NCBI RefSeq assembly: GCF_001484965.1
Contig: NZ_LLYY01000003.1
Span: 1 to 64,000 of the forward strand
DNA length: 64,000 nt
Direction of reading: 5' to 3'
Origin: Shouchella shacheensis
Lineage (GTDB): Bacteria; Bacillota; Bacilli; Bacillales; Bacillaceae_D
The notes under the pieces are model-generated. The model saw nothing but the letters and a program-made list of their open reading frames with translations. It searched no databases and had not been told where the DNA came from. Every line of letters begins with the position of its first letter. Position 1 is the stretch's first letter. A program made the translations under genes and the position numbers. Positions 26,095 to 34,940 of this stretch are shown one piece after another.

Positions 26095-27171
26095 CTAATC
26101 CACGATTCCAGAGCTAATCACTTCCAAATGAGCCTCAACTTCAATATTCAGACCTGGGTATTGCTCATACCATGTGTCCATATCTAGATGGCTAATTTTA
26201 CTTCTTGCCCGATCGCCAATGCCTAAAGGGTCAATTTCTTGCTCTTGGAAGGTGTGAATTAAGGCGTTCATCCTCTCTTCAAACTCCTCCGTACCGGCCT
26301 TCTTAATTTTTTCGATGTTGATTTCCTTTGATACATCAATTTCTTCTTTTTCATTGATAAGACCCGTCACATTTACGTCTAATGTCACGTGAATGCCATT
26401 CTGGTCCTCAGAGATCGTGTAGCTTGGCGCTGCGTTGACACTTTCCAAACTGACAAAGATGTTGTCCTCCATTTCAACTTGGTAATAGCCTCCTGCAAAC
26501 GACTCATACATCAATTTAAAAAAGGAAGCATCTCTGGCGTCGAGCTGCTGGACGAACACATCGTCTTTGAATAAAGCAAGTCCAACCACGCCCACTCGAT
26601 CTCCTTGTTTTTCCATTACAGGTAAGAAAATATCCATTCCCTCGCCATAATATTGGTAGAGGGCTTTATGCAGATCGCCATCAGGAAAGATCTCTTTGGT
26701 ACTTTGTTCAATCAAGTCATTCAAGTATTGATACACGGAGATATCAAGACTGTAATCGCCTGAGAGGAGGTCGACTGTTGTTCCCTCTACAATGGCCATA
26801 CGCATATTTCGTCCGATCATGGGATCTCTTTGAAGATTATCAAGAAAATTAAAAATGCCTTGCGCTGCAAGTTCCTTATTGATCATGGTTAGCCCTATTC
26901 TGCCTTGAACCATTTGTTTGGACGACTGCGTTTGCATCTGTTTGCGTATGAGGCGACTCGTTTCTCCAGTTGCCGTAAAAATAACACTTTTCGGCAAGAC
27001 CTCCTCCCCAGGTAGAATGACCGAGGACCCAGCCACCCCGCGGAACTTATACTCATCTACATAATCAAAGCCATATGCTTGGACCAGTTGAAGCTCCTCC
27101 ACTACGTTTGTACGAGGAACGCACCCGGTCAGAAGCAGGAGGCAAGCGCCAAATACCATCCATCTTTTCAT
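26095..27171 (-). CDS. Ger(x)C-type spore germination lipoprotein
   Basis: Third subunit of a nutrient germinant receptor, anchored to the outer face of the inner spore membrane. 358 residues with a lipoprotein signal (lipobox LLTGC, Cys 17), a conserved N-terminal region (DYVDEYKFRGVAGSSVILPG) and a C-terminal domain typical of GerAC. It follows the GerB gene by 3 bases and has GAGGAGG before the ATG. Receptor specificity is not predictable. Confidence 0.92.
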   Translation of the reverse strand: MKRWMVFGACLLLLTGCVPRTNVVEELQLVQAYGFDYVDEYKFRGVAGSSVILPGEEVLPKSVIFTATGETSRLIRKQMQTQSSKQMVQGRIGLTMINKELAAQGIFNFLDNLQRDPMIGRNMRMAIVEGTTVDLLSGDYSLDISVYQYLNDLIEQSTKEIFPDGDLHKALYQYYGEGMDIFLPVMEKQGDRVGVVGLALFKDDVFVQQLDARDASFFKLMYESFAGGYYQVEMEDNIFVSLESVNAAPSYTISEDQNGIHVTLDVNVTGLINEKEEIDVSKEINIEKIKKAGTEEFEERMNALIHTFQEQEIDPLGIGDRARSKISHLDMDTWYEQYPGLNIEVEAHLEVISSGIVD

Positions 27172-27174
27172 TCT

Positions 27175-28269
27175 TTATCTCCTCCTCACCCTATAAACAA
27201 TCGCCTGTGTTAGAAACAGAAACGGAATGTAGCCATACACCGTGTAAAACCCGATGCTTGATGCGACGTCATTCAAACGGTCAATGGTTTCTCGACTCAT
27301 AAATAGAAAGGAGCTTGCGAAAATAAGCAGACAGACCCCCCGCAACGCATTTCTTTGAGAGATGGGCAACGTTTGTTTGACTGCACGACTGGCTGCCCAT
27401 AATCCTAAACAGAGGTTGGGCAGAACCACAAAGAGCCAGATCGAAATGCCGATGTATTCTGCACGCTCTGCAATGGCAAGATTCACGATTTTCCATGTAG
27501 TCAAAGTCGCCCAGATCGTATTTGCCAGCTGAATTTGATTAAAGTAGAGAAGGCTGACGATAATGGAAATAAGGTATATGAAGGTCGTGAAAGCGACGCC
27601 AAGCTGTGCCCACTTCTGTGATTTTGGTGCTTGTTTAAAAAAAGGATAGATCATGAAAATCACCTCAAATCCCAAATAGTTCAAGGTCATGGCTCTGGTC
27701 GCACTCATCAGATCCGTAAAGGAATGTTCCAACACTGGCAGCAAATTCGACGGAGTTGCGTCCATAATGGCTGCATATTTCATAAGAAAGATCGGAAGTC
27801 CGAGAAAAAAACCAATGACGGCTATTCCTGTGACCACGCGCAGTCCTGCCGTAACATAGGTGTAGGCAAGGAGCAGGAGCAACAGGGAGGGAACCCATGC
27901 CATCAATTCTGGAAACATCCAGACTTGAATGATTTCTACATACGTGCGAAGGACCGTAAGCACAAAGAAGGCGTAATACAAAACAAAGTAGAAACTGAGG
28001 AAACTACCAAACCATTTCCCAAATACGTTTTTTTGGATCGTAACCAAATCGTCTCTCCCTTTATTCAAAATCAGGTAGCTGACCGACAAGATGATATGGA
28101 TCGTGAAGCCAGAGAGGAGAACGGCGATCCAGGAATCTTGGCCGGCGTACTCGGCTATGATTCGTTCAAACCCAAGAACGCCCACGCCGATCTGCATGCC
28201 AACCACAAGATAGAAGGCGAAAAAGGGGGAGAGCTGCTTATCTTCTTTCGGTTGCTGTTGCTGCATCAT
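27175..28269 (-). CDS. GerAB-type germination permease
   Basis: 364-residue, about ten-helix APC-like membrane protein (GerAB/Spore_permease). In GerA-type receptors this subunit binds the germinant amino acid. It begins with a Gln-rich cytosolic tail (MMQQQQPKEDKQ). It lies 11 bases after the GerA-type gene and 3 before the GerC-type gene on the minus strand. Confidence 0.92.
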   Translation of the reverse strand: MMQQQQPKEDKQLSPFFAFYLVVGMQIGVGVLGFERIIAEYAGQDSWIAVLLSGFTIHIILSVSYLILNKGRDDLVTIQKNVFGKWFGSFLSFYFVLYYAFFVLTVLRTYVEIIQVWMFPELMAWVPSLLLLLLAYTYVTAGLRVVTGIAVIGFFLGLPIFLMKYAAIMDATPSNLLPVLEHSFTDLMSATRAMTLNYLGFEVIFMIYPFFKQAPKSQKWAQLGVAFTTFIYLISIIVSLLYFNQIQLANTIWATLTTWKIVNLAIAERAEYIGISIWLFVVLPNLCLGLWAASRAVKQTLPISQRNALRGVCLLIFASSFLFMSRETIDRLNDVASSIGFYTVYGYIPFLFLTQAIVYRVRRR

Positions 28270-28280
28270 GGGTACGCTCC

Positions 28281-29789
28281 TTAATCCTCAATATCCCCGC
28301 GTTTTTGATGAGGCCTGTTTGGTTTAAAGCGCTGCTTCTTTTGGGTGCGCAAAGAAAGGGGGCGATTCTTAAGCGCATTAACAGGCAGCAGAATAAACGC
28401 ATCTTTAAAATCACGGAATCGCAACGGGTAAATGGGACTCAAATAAGGCCTGCCCAAAGAAGTGAGCGTAAGCAAATGAGCCAAAAAGAAGGCAGAACAC
28501 ATGGCAACACCAAACAGACCTAGCCATTGAGCAAAGAGAATAAAAGGAAAACGAATCAAACGGATGGTATTGCTCATCTGATACACCGGGGTCGTAAAAG
28601 AAGCTAGTGCTGTGAGCGCGACGATAATCAGCAAGATGCTGCTCGTCAACCCTGCGTCCACAGCTGCGGTCCCTATTACAATTCCGCCGACGATCCCAAT
28701 TGTCTGTCCGATTTTGGTTGGAAGCCTAGCACCGGCCTCTCGAAGCAACTCAATCACAAGTTCTAATAGGATCGCTTCAACGATGGGAGGAAACGGAATT
28801 CCGCTTCTTGACGTCACCAGCGTATCTAAAAGCCTGGTCGGAATCATTTCATAATGGTAGGTAACCACAGCGACATAAACCGCAGTTGAAAGCACGGAAA
28901 AAATGACAGCCCCCAAGCGAATGAGCCGAAAGATAGAGGCAAGCGGCCAGCCGATGAAATAATCCTCAAACGCCGAGAAAAATTCGACAAATGTTGTTGG
29001 AGCTGTCAAGACGTGAGGAGACCCGTCGACGACAATCGCAACCTTTCCCTCAGCAAGCAAACTGCTCACGCGATCGGGTCTTTCGGTATCAATCATTTGT
29101 GGAAACGGCGAGTTGGAGTTGTCCGCAATCATTTGCATCAAAAAAGAACTGTCGACCATTTGATCATAATGAATGTCTTTAATTCTCTGCGTCACCGTAT
29201 GAACATTTTCTTTGCTCGTAATCCCTTCGACATGGAGAATAGCGACACGCGTTTTGCTTAAGTCTCCAAGGACGACCTCATCGACAATTAGGTTCGGAGT
29301 CGCCATCCGACCTCGAATCAGGTTCAAATTAACATCAATTGTTTCGACGAAGGCCTCTTTAGGACCGACGACGCTGAATTCTATTTCAGGAGCCGCAATC
29401 GATCTCGCTTCAACGGTAGCAGCAGGTATCAGAAGGACTTCTAAATGATTTCCTTCCACTTGAACAAGGACATGTCCTGTCATCAAAGCCTCTTCGATCT
29501 TGGCCACGTCACTCGTAACTTCCGTTTCCTCCACCGGCATGACTTGCTTAAGGTCAAATAGGGTCCTTATTTCAGGCTTCTTAGTATGCGGTAGAATTTC
29601 ATCATGAAGAATCTCTTGCTTAATCATGGTTCCTAAGTAATGAATGATAAATCTATGGTTCTCAGTAAGTGTAAAGGATTTAAAGTCAGAAGATTTTTTA
29701 CATGTCTGGAGTAAGTCTTCAAAGCTTTTTACTTTCTTTCGGTTTTGGTTCATCTTAGTTATTCGCTGTTGTTTCTTCTGCTTAAACAT
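28281..29789 (-). CDS. GerAA-type spore germination protein
   Basis: 502-residue GerA subunit: a large N-terminal hydrophilic domain (about 1-280) with the DSSFLMQMIADNSNSPFPQ motif, then about five transmembrane helices (about 290-450) and a basic tail (KKQRFKPNRPHQKRG). First gene of a gerA-gerB-gerC operon on the minus strand; GGGAGAG precedes the ATG. Forespore (SigG) expression is expected for the family, but I could not find a convincing SigG promoter upstream. Confidence 0.94.
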   Translation of the reverse strand: MFKQKKQQRITKMNQNRKKVKSFEDLLQTCKKSSDFKSFTLTENHRFIIHYLGTMIKQEILHDEILPHTKKPEIRTLFDLKQVMPVEETEVTSDVAKIEEALMTGHVLVQVEGNHLEVLLIPAATVEARSIAAPEIEFSVVGPKEAFVETIDVNLNLIRGRMATPNLIVDEVVLGDLSKTRVAILHVEGITSKENVHTVTQRIKDIHYDQMVDSSFLMQMIADNSNSPFPQMIDTERPDRVSSLLAEGKVAIVVDGSPHVLTAPTTFVEFFSAFEDYFIGWPLASIFRLIRLGAVIFSVLSTAVYVAVVTYHYEMIPTRLLDTLVTSRSGIPFPPIVEAILLELVIELLREAGARLPTKIGQTIGIVGGIVIGTAAVDAGLTSSILLIIVALTALASFTTPVYQMSNTIRLIRFPFILFAQWLGLFGVAMCSAFFLAHLLTLTSLGRPYLSPIYPLRFRDFKDAFILLPVNALKNRPLSLRTQKKQRFKPNRPHQKRGDIED

Positions 29790-29989
29790 CGTAGCTCTCC
29801 CACTTTAGAATGCTTGGATAAAGCTTTGCTAAAAATATGTCTGGTACCTTACTGTGTGTAAAAAGGGCCTTCTTTATTCGGGAGGAAGCCCATTGACTGA
29901 AGAAATTGTGGATTACCGAAAAGCCCAATCACGAATTAGCCTCCTGGCATAGTGTAATACGGACAGAGGACGGAAGGAGGGGGCACAGA

Positions 29990-30127
29990 ATGTCTGGAGG
30001 AACAGTTGCAGGAGCAGGAGCAGGCGGAGGCTTTGCTTTCATTGTTGTTTTGTTTATCTTGCTTATCATCGTAGGCGCTTCTTTTGTTGGAGGCGGTGGC
30101 TACGGCGGTTATGGCGGAAAATATTAA
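29990..30127 (+). CDS. YjcZ-family sporulation peptide
   Basis: 45-residue peptide: Gly/Ala-rich start (MSGGTVAGAGAGGGFAF), one hydrophobic helix with the family motif FIVVLFILLIIVGASF, and a GGGGYGGYGGKY tail. The ATG at 29990 is about 8 bases behind AAGGAGGGGG; the frame opens at 29906 but without a site. It belongs to a widespread family of small spore-associated membrane peptides. Confidence 0.9.
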   Translation: MSGGTVAGAGAGGGFAFIVVLFILLIIVGASFVGGGGYGGYGGKY

Positions 30128-30152
30128 GGTTTGTGCTTTGATAAAGTGAAGG

Positions 30153-30190
30153 AGAGCTTGTAGACCATCAAGTCTGCAAGCTCTATTTTT
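30153..30190 (+). terminator. Intrinsic terminator after yjcZ
   Basis: AGAGCTTG / CAAGCTCT with an inner AGAC / GTCT stem and ATTTTT tail; repeat copy B starts immediately after. Confidence 0.88.
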
Positions 30191-30306
30191 GTCCTGCGAG
30201 TAAAAGCGTCGAGTTTTTTCAGTCCTGGCAAGCGTTGTCTGAAGTCGGATTTATTTTTCCAGTAATTCCAAAATTCGCTTCTAGGGCGACCCGCCTGCGC
30301 ATTTCA
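30191..30306 (+). repeat. Terminator-linked repeat, diverged copy B
   Basis: Starts GTCCTGCGAGTAAAAGCGTC after the T-run and ends with CGCTTCTAGGGCGACCCGCC and TGCGCATTTC. The inner stem has drifted but CCTGG / CCAG can still pair. Confidence 0.75.
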
Positions 30307-30413
30307 TATAGGCAATTGACAAAAGTTAGCCGTGCTAACAGAAGGGATAAGGGAAACCCTAATGGTGAGCGACCCTTATAAAAAGCGGTGCTCGAATGGA
30401 AAGGAGCAGGTTA

Positions 30414-31070
30414 ATGGATACGTATGCCGACCTGAAAGCGGAACTAGAAAAGCGACAAAACACGTTGCATCACCGCTTAAAGGAATTTGATGATCTTGGT
30501 CTTGCTCACGGTTTTGCATCGAGTGTAGCGTCTGGTGAGTTATCCCAATACGACAACCATCCGGCAGACAGTGGAAGTGCTCTTTATGAACGGGAGAAGG
30601 ACGTTGCCCTTCATGAACAAATCGTTCTGGAACTAGAGGATGTGAAGCATTCCTTAGATAAGTTCGAGAAAGGCACGTATGGGATCTGTGAAGCAACCGG
30701 GGGGGAAATCCCAAGGGAACGATTAGAAGCGAATCCGACAGCACGGACAAACGTTCAATATGCGAAGATGAATAACCATTACTCGAGACCGGCAGAAGAG
30801 GATGTTCTTCGTAACTTTGACCAATTTAACTTCGACAGCAGGGATGATGAAACCGAGTTTGACGCAGAAGACGCCTATCAATCCGTGGCAAGATTTAACG
30901 AACTTCCAATGGTGTATGAAGACTCCTCTCTAGATGATAATGAGGAGTTAGTTGGCTATGTAGAAGAAATTGAAGGGTTTTTGTCGACAGGGATTGAAGG
31001 CTATTCAGGGGATGAGAATGTTCAGTATCAAAAGAATGTCCATTATGATCAGTATTTGAATGAGAAATAG
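30414..31070 (+). CDS. YteA-like DksA/TraR-type protein
   Basis: 218-residue protein of the YteA family: an N-terminal coiled coil, GELSQYDNHPADSGSALYER (about residues 43-62), a degenerate zinc-finger region GTYGICEATGGEIP with a single Cys, as in B. subtilis YteA, and an acidic C-terminal half. Related to the TraR/DksA RNA-polymerase-binding fold; function in Bacillus unknown. ATG at 30414 has AAAGGAG 9 bases upstream; a frame-opening ATG at 30396 overlaps that site. Confidence 0.88.
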   Translation: MDTYADLKAELEKRQNTLHHRLKEFDDLGLAHGFASSVASGELSQYDNHPADSGSALYEREKDVALHEQIVLELEDVKHSLDKFEKGTYGICEATGGEIPRERLEANPTARTNVQYAKMNNHYSRPAEEDVLRNFDQFNFDSRDDETEFDAEDAYQSVARFNELPMVYEDSSLDDNEELVGYVEEIEGFLSTGIEGYSGDENVQYQKNVHYDQYLNEK

Positions 31071-31093
31071 GGGGATTTTCCCCCTATTATTTT
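31066..31093 (+). terminator. Intrinsic terminator overlapping the stop of the YteA-like gene
   Basis: AATAGGGGGA / TCCCCCTATT, 10 bp, 3-base loop, then ATTTT. The stop codon TAG lies in the 5' arm. Confidence 0.88.
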
Positions 31094-31212
31094 GGTGTTT
31101 AGATACTCTTGAGCATAGGAAGTGTATCTCGGTTGACTTGAACAACAATGCGGTTCAAAGCGATTCTTTCTGGAGAACGTTGGGATTCATACCAACCACT
31201 TATTCAGGAATA

Positions 31213-31247
31213 CTAAAAAGAGGCTTGCTCCAATTGAACAAGCCTCA
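31213..31247 (-). terminator. Terminator of the acyl-CoA ligase gene
   Basis: GAGGCTTG / CAAGCCTC, 11-base loop; on the minus strand TTTTT follows. Confidence 0.85.
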
Positions 31248-31278
31248 CATGTTGACGGTTTTGCCGCAGATACAGATA

Positions 31279-32871
31279 TTAATTTACCTTCTTCGACCCT
31301 TTCCAATGCACTCCTCTTAAGCGATATTTTTGCAGTTTGCCCGTCGCTGTTTTTGGTAGAGATTCTACAAATTCAACGGCTTTAGGTGCTTTGAAATGAG
31401 CCATCTTTGACCGGCAGTAAGTCATGACCTCTTCTTCTGTTACTTTTGCATCAGGCCGCAGTACAAGGATTGCTTTAGGCACTTCCCCCCATTTTTCGTC
31501 AGGGATCGAAATTACCGCTGCCTCCAGTACATCTGGATGCTTATATAGCACTCCTTCTACCTCTGTAGAAGAAATATTTTCTCCCCCAGAAATGATTAAA
31601 TCCTTGGCACGGTCTCGTATCTCAATGAACCCATCAGGATAGGTGACGGCCAAATCACCGGTATAGAACCATCCGTCCTTGATGGCGGCTGCTGTTCTTT
31701 CCGAATCCTTGTAATATCCCTCCATCACCACGTTGCCACGAGTAACGATTTCTCCCAATTCCTCTCCGTTCCAGGAGACTTCTTTTCCGTCTGGATGAAC
31801 GACCTTTGTTTCCCCGTTAAAAGCCAGTTCAATTCCTTGTCTTGCTTTAATTGTTGCCACCTCGTCCTCCGATTTAGAGTCGAATTCTTTTTTCCACTCG
31901 CAATAGAGAATAAACGGAGAGGTTTCCGTCAGCCCGTAGACGTGGATGATATCCAGTCCTAGGATTTTCTGTGCTTTATGAATGAGAACCGCGGCTGGAG
32001 GAGCGCCGGCCGTCGCCATACGTGGGCGTGTCTTGATAGCCGTCTCCGTTGCTTTTGGATGATTGACTAGCATATTAATGACGGTCGGAGCCCCGCATAA
32101 AAGGCTAATGTGTTTGCTTTCAAACAAGTCGAGGATATGAGCGGGGTCCACCTTTCTCAAACACACATGGGTGCCACCCGCCGCCGTAATGGCCCATACG
32201 CCACCCCAGCCATTTGCATGAAACATTGGCAACGTATGGAGGTAAACATCATCGTGCTTGACGCCAAGATGGTACATAAAATTGGCTGCGTTTAAATAAT
32301 TGCTGCGATGGGTTAACATCACGCCTTTCGGTTTCGATGTCGTTCCGCTTGTATAATTCAAAGTGAGGAGCTGATTTTCATCGATGTCTACCTCTGGCAA
32401 TGCAGCATTCTCAGGAGCCTGTAGAAGAAATGCTTCATAATCCACTCCATGTAAAGAAGTCTCCTGTCCCGCTACAGAGACGGTAACGACCGCATCCAAG
32501 GAAAGGTTATTCCGGATAGCCTCAATCGGCCCGCTAAACTCCTCATCAACAATGAGCAGTTTTGCATCACTATGTTGGATGATGTATTCCAAGTCTTCCG
32601 CTGATAACCGGTAATTCAGTGGGACCATTGCAGCCCCAAGTTGACAAATCCCATAAAAGCACTCCAACATATAATGGGTGTTGGGCAACATGACGGCAAC
32701 ATGATCGCCCTTTTGAATGCCTGCTTGATGTAGGGCGACAGAAAGCCGGTCTGTCCGTTCGCCAAATTCCTTATACGTGAACTGCTTCTCTCCATCAATG
32801 ACAGCTGTTTTTTGCGGGTAGTATTTTACTGCTCGTCGTTTCCAATCCAGTGGGGTTAATGCAGAAAACAT
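31279..32871 (-). CDS. Fatty acyl-CoA ligase / AMP-binding enzyme
   Basis: 530-residue ANL-superfamily adenylating enzyme that should activate a medium- or long-chain carboxylate to its CoA thioester. The P-loop YTSGTTSKPKGV (about 176-187), A5 motif YGLTETSP, A7 WFYTGDLA, A8 RAKDLIISGGENIS and the catalytic Lys in PKTATGKLQK are intact. Substrate range is uncertain; the layout matches Bacillus long-chain acyl-CoA synthetases and dicarboxylate/methylmalonate relatives are less likely. AAAGGAG precedes the ATG. Single gene. Confidence 0.9.
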   Translation of the reverse strand: MFSALTPLDWKRRAVKYYPQKTAVIDGEKQFTYKEFGERTDRLSVALHQAGIQKGDHVAVMLPNTHYMLECFYGICQLGAAMVPLNYRLSAEDLEYIIQHSDAKLLIVDEEFSGPIEAIRNNLSLDAVVTVSVAGQETSLHGVDYEAFLLQAPENAALPEVDIDENQLLTLNYTSGTTSKPKGVMLTHRSNYLNAANFMYHLGVKHDDVYLHTLPMFHANGWGGVWAITAAGGTHVCLRKVDPAHILDLFESKHISLLCGAPTVINMLVNHPKATETAIKTRPRMATAGAPPAAVLIHKAQKILGLDIIHVYGLTETSPFILYCEWKKEFDSKSEDEVATIKARQGIELAFNGETKVVHPDGKEVSWNGEELGEIVTRGNVVMEGYYKDSERTAAAIKDGWFYTGDLAVTYPDGFIEIRDRAKDLIISGGENISSTEVEGVLYKHPDVLEAAVISIPDEKWGEVPKAILVLRPDAKVTEEEVMTYCRSKMAHFKAPKAVEFVESLPKTATGKLQKYRLRGVHWKGSKKVN

Positions 32872-33021
32872 GGATCACAGCTCCTTTAAGAATTTTTGAC
32901 CATAAGGTATTACATGGGATAGCGCTTACAATTAATACTAATCTATACACTTATGCATGACAAGGGGGGATGAGGTGCTGGCCTTGAGGGATGCGTTGTT
33001 TCTTTTCGTTCTACAAACAGA

Positions 33022-33044
33022 GGTCTGCTCAATGTGAGCAGACC
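33022..33044 (-). terminator. Hairpin after the DUF3231 gene
   Basis: GGTCTGCTCA / TGAGCAGACC, 10 bp perfect, 3-base loop, 12 bases past the minus-strand stop; only a weak T-tract follows. Confidence 0.5.
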
Positions 33045-33056
33045 CTGAAGACCCTT

Positions 33057-33572
33057 TTAATTCTCTTCTTGGGGATTATGGTGATGAAGCGGCGGTGGAA
33101 TCAGCCAGCCTTTCTCTTTGTTTAGCTTTAAAAGTTTTCCGGCTAACGTTGCTTTGTTTGTGTGGAATTGCCCGAACATCATTGCAATATCTTCACGAAT
33201 CGACTGACCCATAATTTGACTACAGGTGACAAGACCAGCCGCAACTTCTGCTGAGGTAGCTGCTGCTACTGCAGGATCTTGGAAGCGGGCGCCTGCCGGA
33301 ATGTCGTTTAGGTCTGCTGTTGGAGGTTCAGGCGAAGAAGGGGGAAGAGTGACACCGTTCTCTTTCAGCAAGGTTTCAACTTGCTTCACTTCTTCTTCTC
33401 CTTTTTCGATCGTCTCTTTTAGAAGCTTTTTTAAATCTTCATCGCCTACATGATTCAACATCATCTGATGCTCAGCGATCGCGCTGTTGCTTGCCATTAC
33501 ATAGCTCCATGTACTGAATACTTCCCCGTAGTGCATTGGTTCATCTTGCGAATTTCCGCTTAAAATGCCCAT
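33057..33572 (-). CDS. DUF3231 family protein
   Basis: 171-residue protein matching one DUF3231 unit (ferritin-like helical bundle): MHYGEVFSTWSYVMASNSAI and the second-half MGQSIREDIAMMFGQFHT. Function unknown; many relatives have two tandem units, this has one. ATG 33572 has AGGAGG 6 bases upstream on the minus strand. The frame opens 16 codons earlier without support. Confidence 0.82.
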   Translation of the reverse strand: MGILSGNSQDEPMHYGEVFSTWSYVMASNSAIAEHQMMLNHVGDEDLKKLLKETIEKGEEEVKQVETLLKENGVTLPPSSPEPPTADLNDIPAGARFQDPAVAAATSAEVAAGLVTCSQIMGQSIREDIAMMFGQFHTNKATLAGKLLKLNKEKGWLIPPPLHHHNPQEEN

Positions 33573-33772
33573 CGTCATCCTCCTAAATACATTCAAAATT
33601 GTGCCACCTTCCTTTCGCACCTTTATAACATGCTCTTAATGGGAAGGGAATATTCGCGGGATGATACCTTAAGAATGGTAATGGATTGAAGTAGTGGATT
33701 TGCCTTTTACCGGGTTTTCAACCGATATATAAAGGGTAAATGGAAACAGTACCATTTGTTGAGGAGGCGTCC

Positions 33773-34468
33773 ATGTTTGACTTGTTTGACTTATTTCGCT
33801 TGTTCGTCTCGGCACTGTTTATCTTGCCAGTAGTGACGATTATTCGCGAGTCCGGGTATTATCTGGTAGTTACCCTTCTAGGAGCGAAGGAGAAAAAACT
33901 AACCATTGGCAGCGGGCCTATTTTGTTCACCATGCCAACTGTAGAGGTCCGGCGGTATTTTTTTATGTACAGTTGGCTTGAATATGAAGACATCCGCACG
34001 GAAAGTCGTTTTTGGCATGGGTTGATTTACGCCTCACCGATGCTCAGCAATTTAATTGCTGGGGTGATTGTGAATTCGCTCCTCGCTGGGGACATGCTCC
34101 CAGGGCAGATTTTTTGGGAGACGTTCGTGTTTTACGTCTTTTATTTTGTCCTCTTTGACGCGTTGCCCGTCTATTTACCCGATGGACAGCCTACAAATGG
34201 ACGAGCCATTTTTGATTTACTCTGGCATGGTAAACGCTCGGACTTTATGAAGAAGGAAGCGGAGGAAGATGGAGATGAAAAGGCAAATACAGATGCGCAG
34301 GAAGAGACGATGGAAAATCGAAATCGAGACCAAGGGAGAAGAGAAGCCGAAGACAAAAACGGAGAAAATGAAGACGGCGATCAGGGAAGGACAGAGGCTC
34401 AAGAAGAGACGATCGAAAACCGAGACCGAGACCAACGGGAGCGTGACGATCACACGGACCCTGCTTAA
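33773..34468 (+). CDS. M50-like membrane protein with degenerate active site and charged tail
   Basis: 231 residues. The first 160 are hydrophobic with about four helices and align by pattern to site-2 proteases: IIRESGYYLVVTLLGAKEKK sits where the HExGH zinc motif and GV-KK-IG-GP strand belong, with both His replaced (R and Y). LPVYLPDG matches the second NxxPxxxLDG site, Asp kept. The last 65 residues are a highly charged tail with an imperfect duplication (AQEETMENRNRDQ and AQEETIENRDRDQ). Likely a non-catalytic relative; role unknown. GAGGAGG precedes ATG 33773. Confidence 0.65.
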   Translation: MFDLFDLFRLFVSALFILPVVTIIRESGYYLVVTLLGAKEKKLTIGSGPILFTMPTVEVRRYFFMYSWLEYEDIRTESRFWHGLIYASPMLSNLIAGVIVNSLLAGDMLPGQIFWETFVFYVFYFVLFDALPVYLPDGQPTNGRAIFDLLWHGKRSDFMKKEAEEDGDEKANTDAQEETMENRNRDQGRREAEDKNGENEDGDQGRTEAQEETIENRDRDQRERDDHTDPA

Positions 34469-34710
34469 GCTTCTTGCGCGCTGGCACCCTGAAGCTAATG
34501 ATGAGCGTTTGTTCGGACGGATAACGTTAAAAACGCTACAGAGCCCGGAAAAGGCGGGTTCGTTAGCTCTCAGCACAGGTAGAAGGAATTTTCTTTTTTC
34601 AACAGCCCTGCGAATCTCTAAGTTTAAGGCCTAAACCCCTTTACGGAGCTTCTGAGTAGGGTTATTCTTTCCTTGCTCCTACGTAGGAGAAGAAAGGGGG
34701 AGGAGAGAAA

Positions 34711-34827
34711 TTGAAGTATGATTTACAGCGGTACGTTGAATTGGTAGAGGAGTTTGAAGAGAAACTTAACCGACCGTTGACCACCAAAGAAAAAGAGCTG
34801 GTTCAGTGGTTGGTGAAGCGGGAATAA
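34711..34827 (+). CDS. 38-residue acidic/helical small protein
   Basis: TTG start at 34711 behind GGGGGAGGAG. The peptide, MKYDLQRYVELVEEFEEK followed by LNRPLTTKEKELVQWLVKRE, is a two-helix hydrophilic peptide of a type I associate with small Bacillus proteins of unknown function. Preceded by 240 bases without a gene; no terminator hairpin of its own except the one at 34899. Confidence 0.6.
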   Translation: MKYDLQRYVELVEEFEEKLNRPLTTKEKELVQWLVKRE

Positions 34828-34898
34828 GAAAAATTCTGGTACTACAGGAAATAGAAGGGTGACTGCTGTTGGTGTGCTATCATTACTTCTATATGTGG

Positions 34899-34936
34899 AA
34901 GAGCCTTGACATTCACTGTCGAGGCTCTTATAAAAT
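34899..34936. terminator. Bidirectional terminator between the 38-residue gene and the kinase
   Basis: AAGAGCCT / AGGCTCTT with an inner TGACA / TGTC stem; it serves the convergent pair. Confidence 0.75.
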
Positions 34937-34940
34937 GCTG

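Noticed and set aside
29790-29830. SigG -10-like CATTCTA upstream of the ger operon
   Set aside because: It is too close to the ribosome site for a normal start and no -35 of the SigG type is at the right distance.
34217-34576. Overlapping long frames on both strands opposite the charged tail of the M50-like gene
   Set aside because: Repetitive Glu/Arg/Asp codons keep all frames open; no ribosome sites or plausible products.
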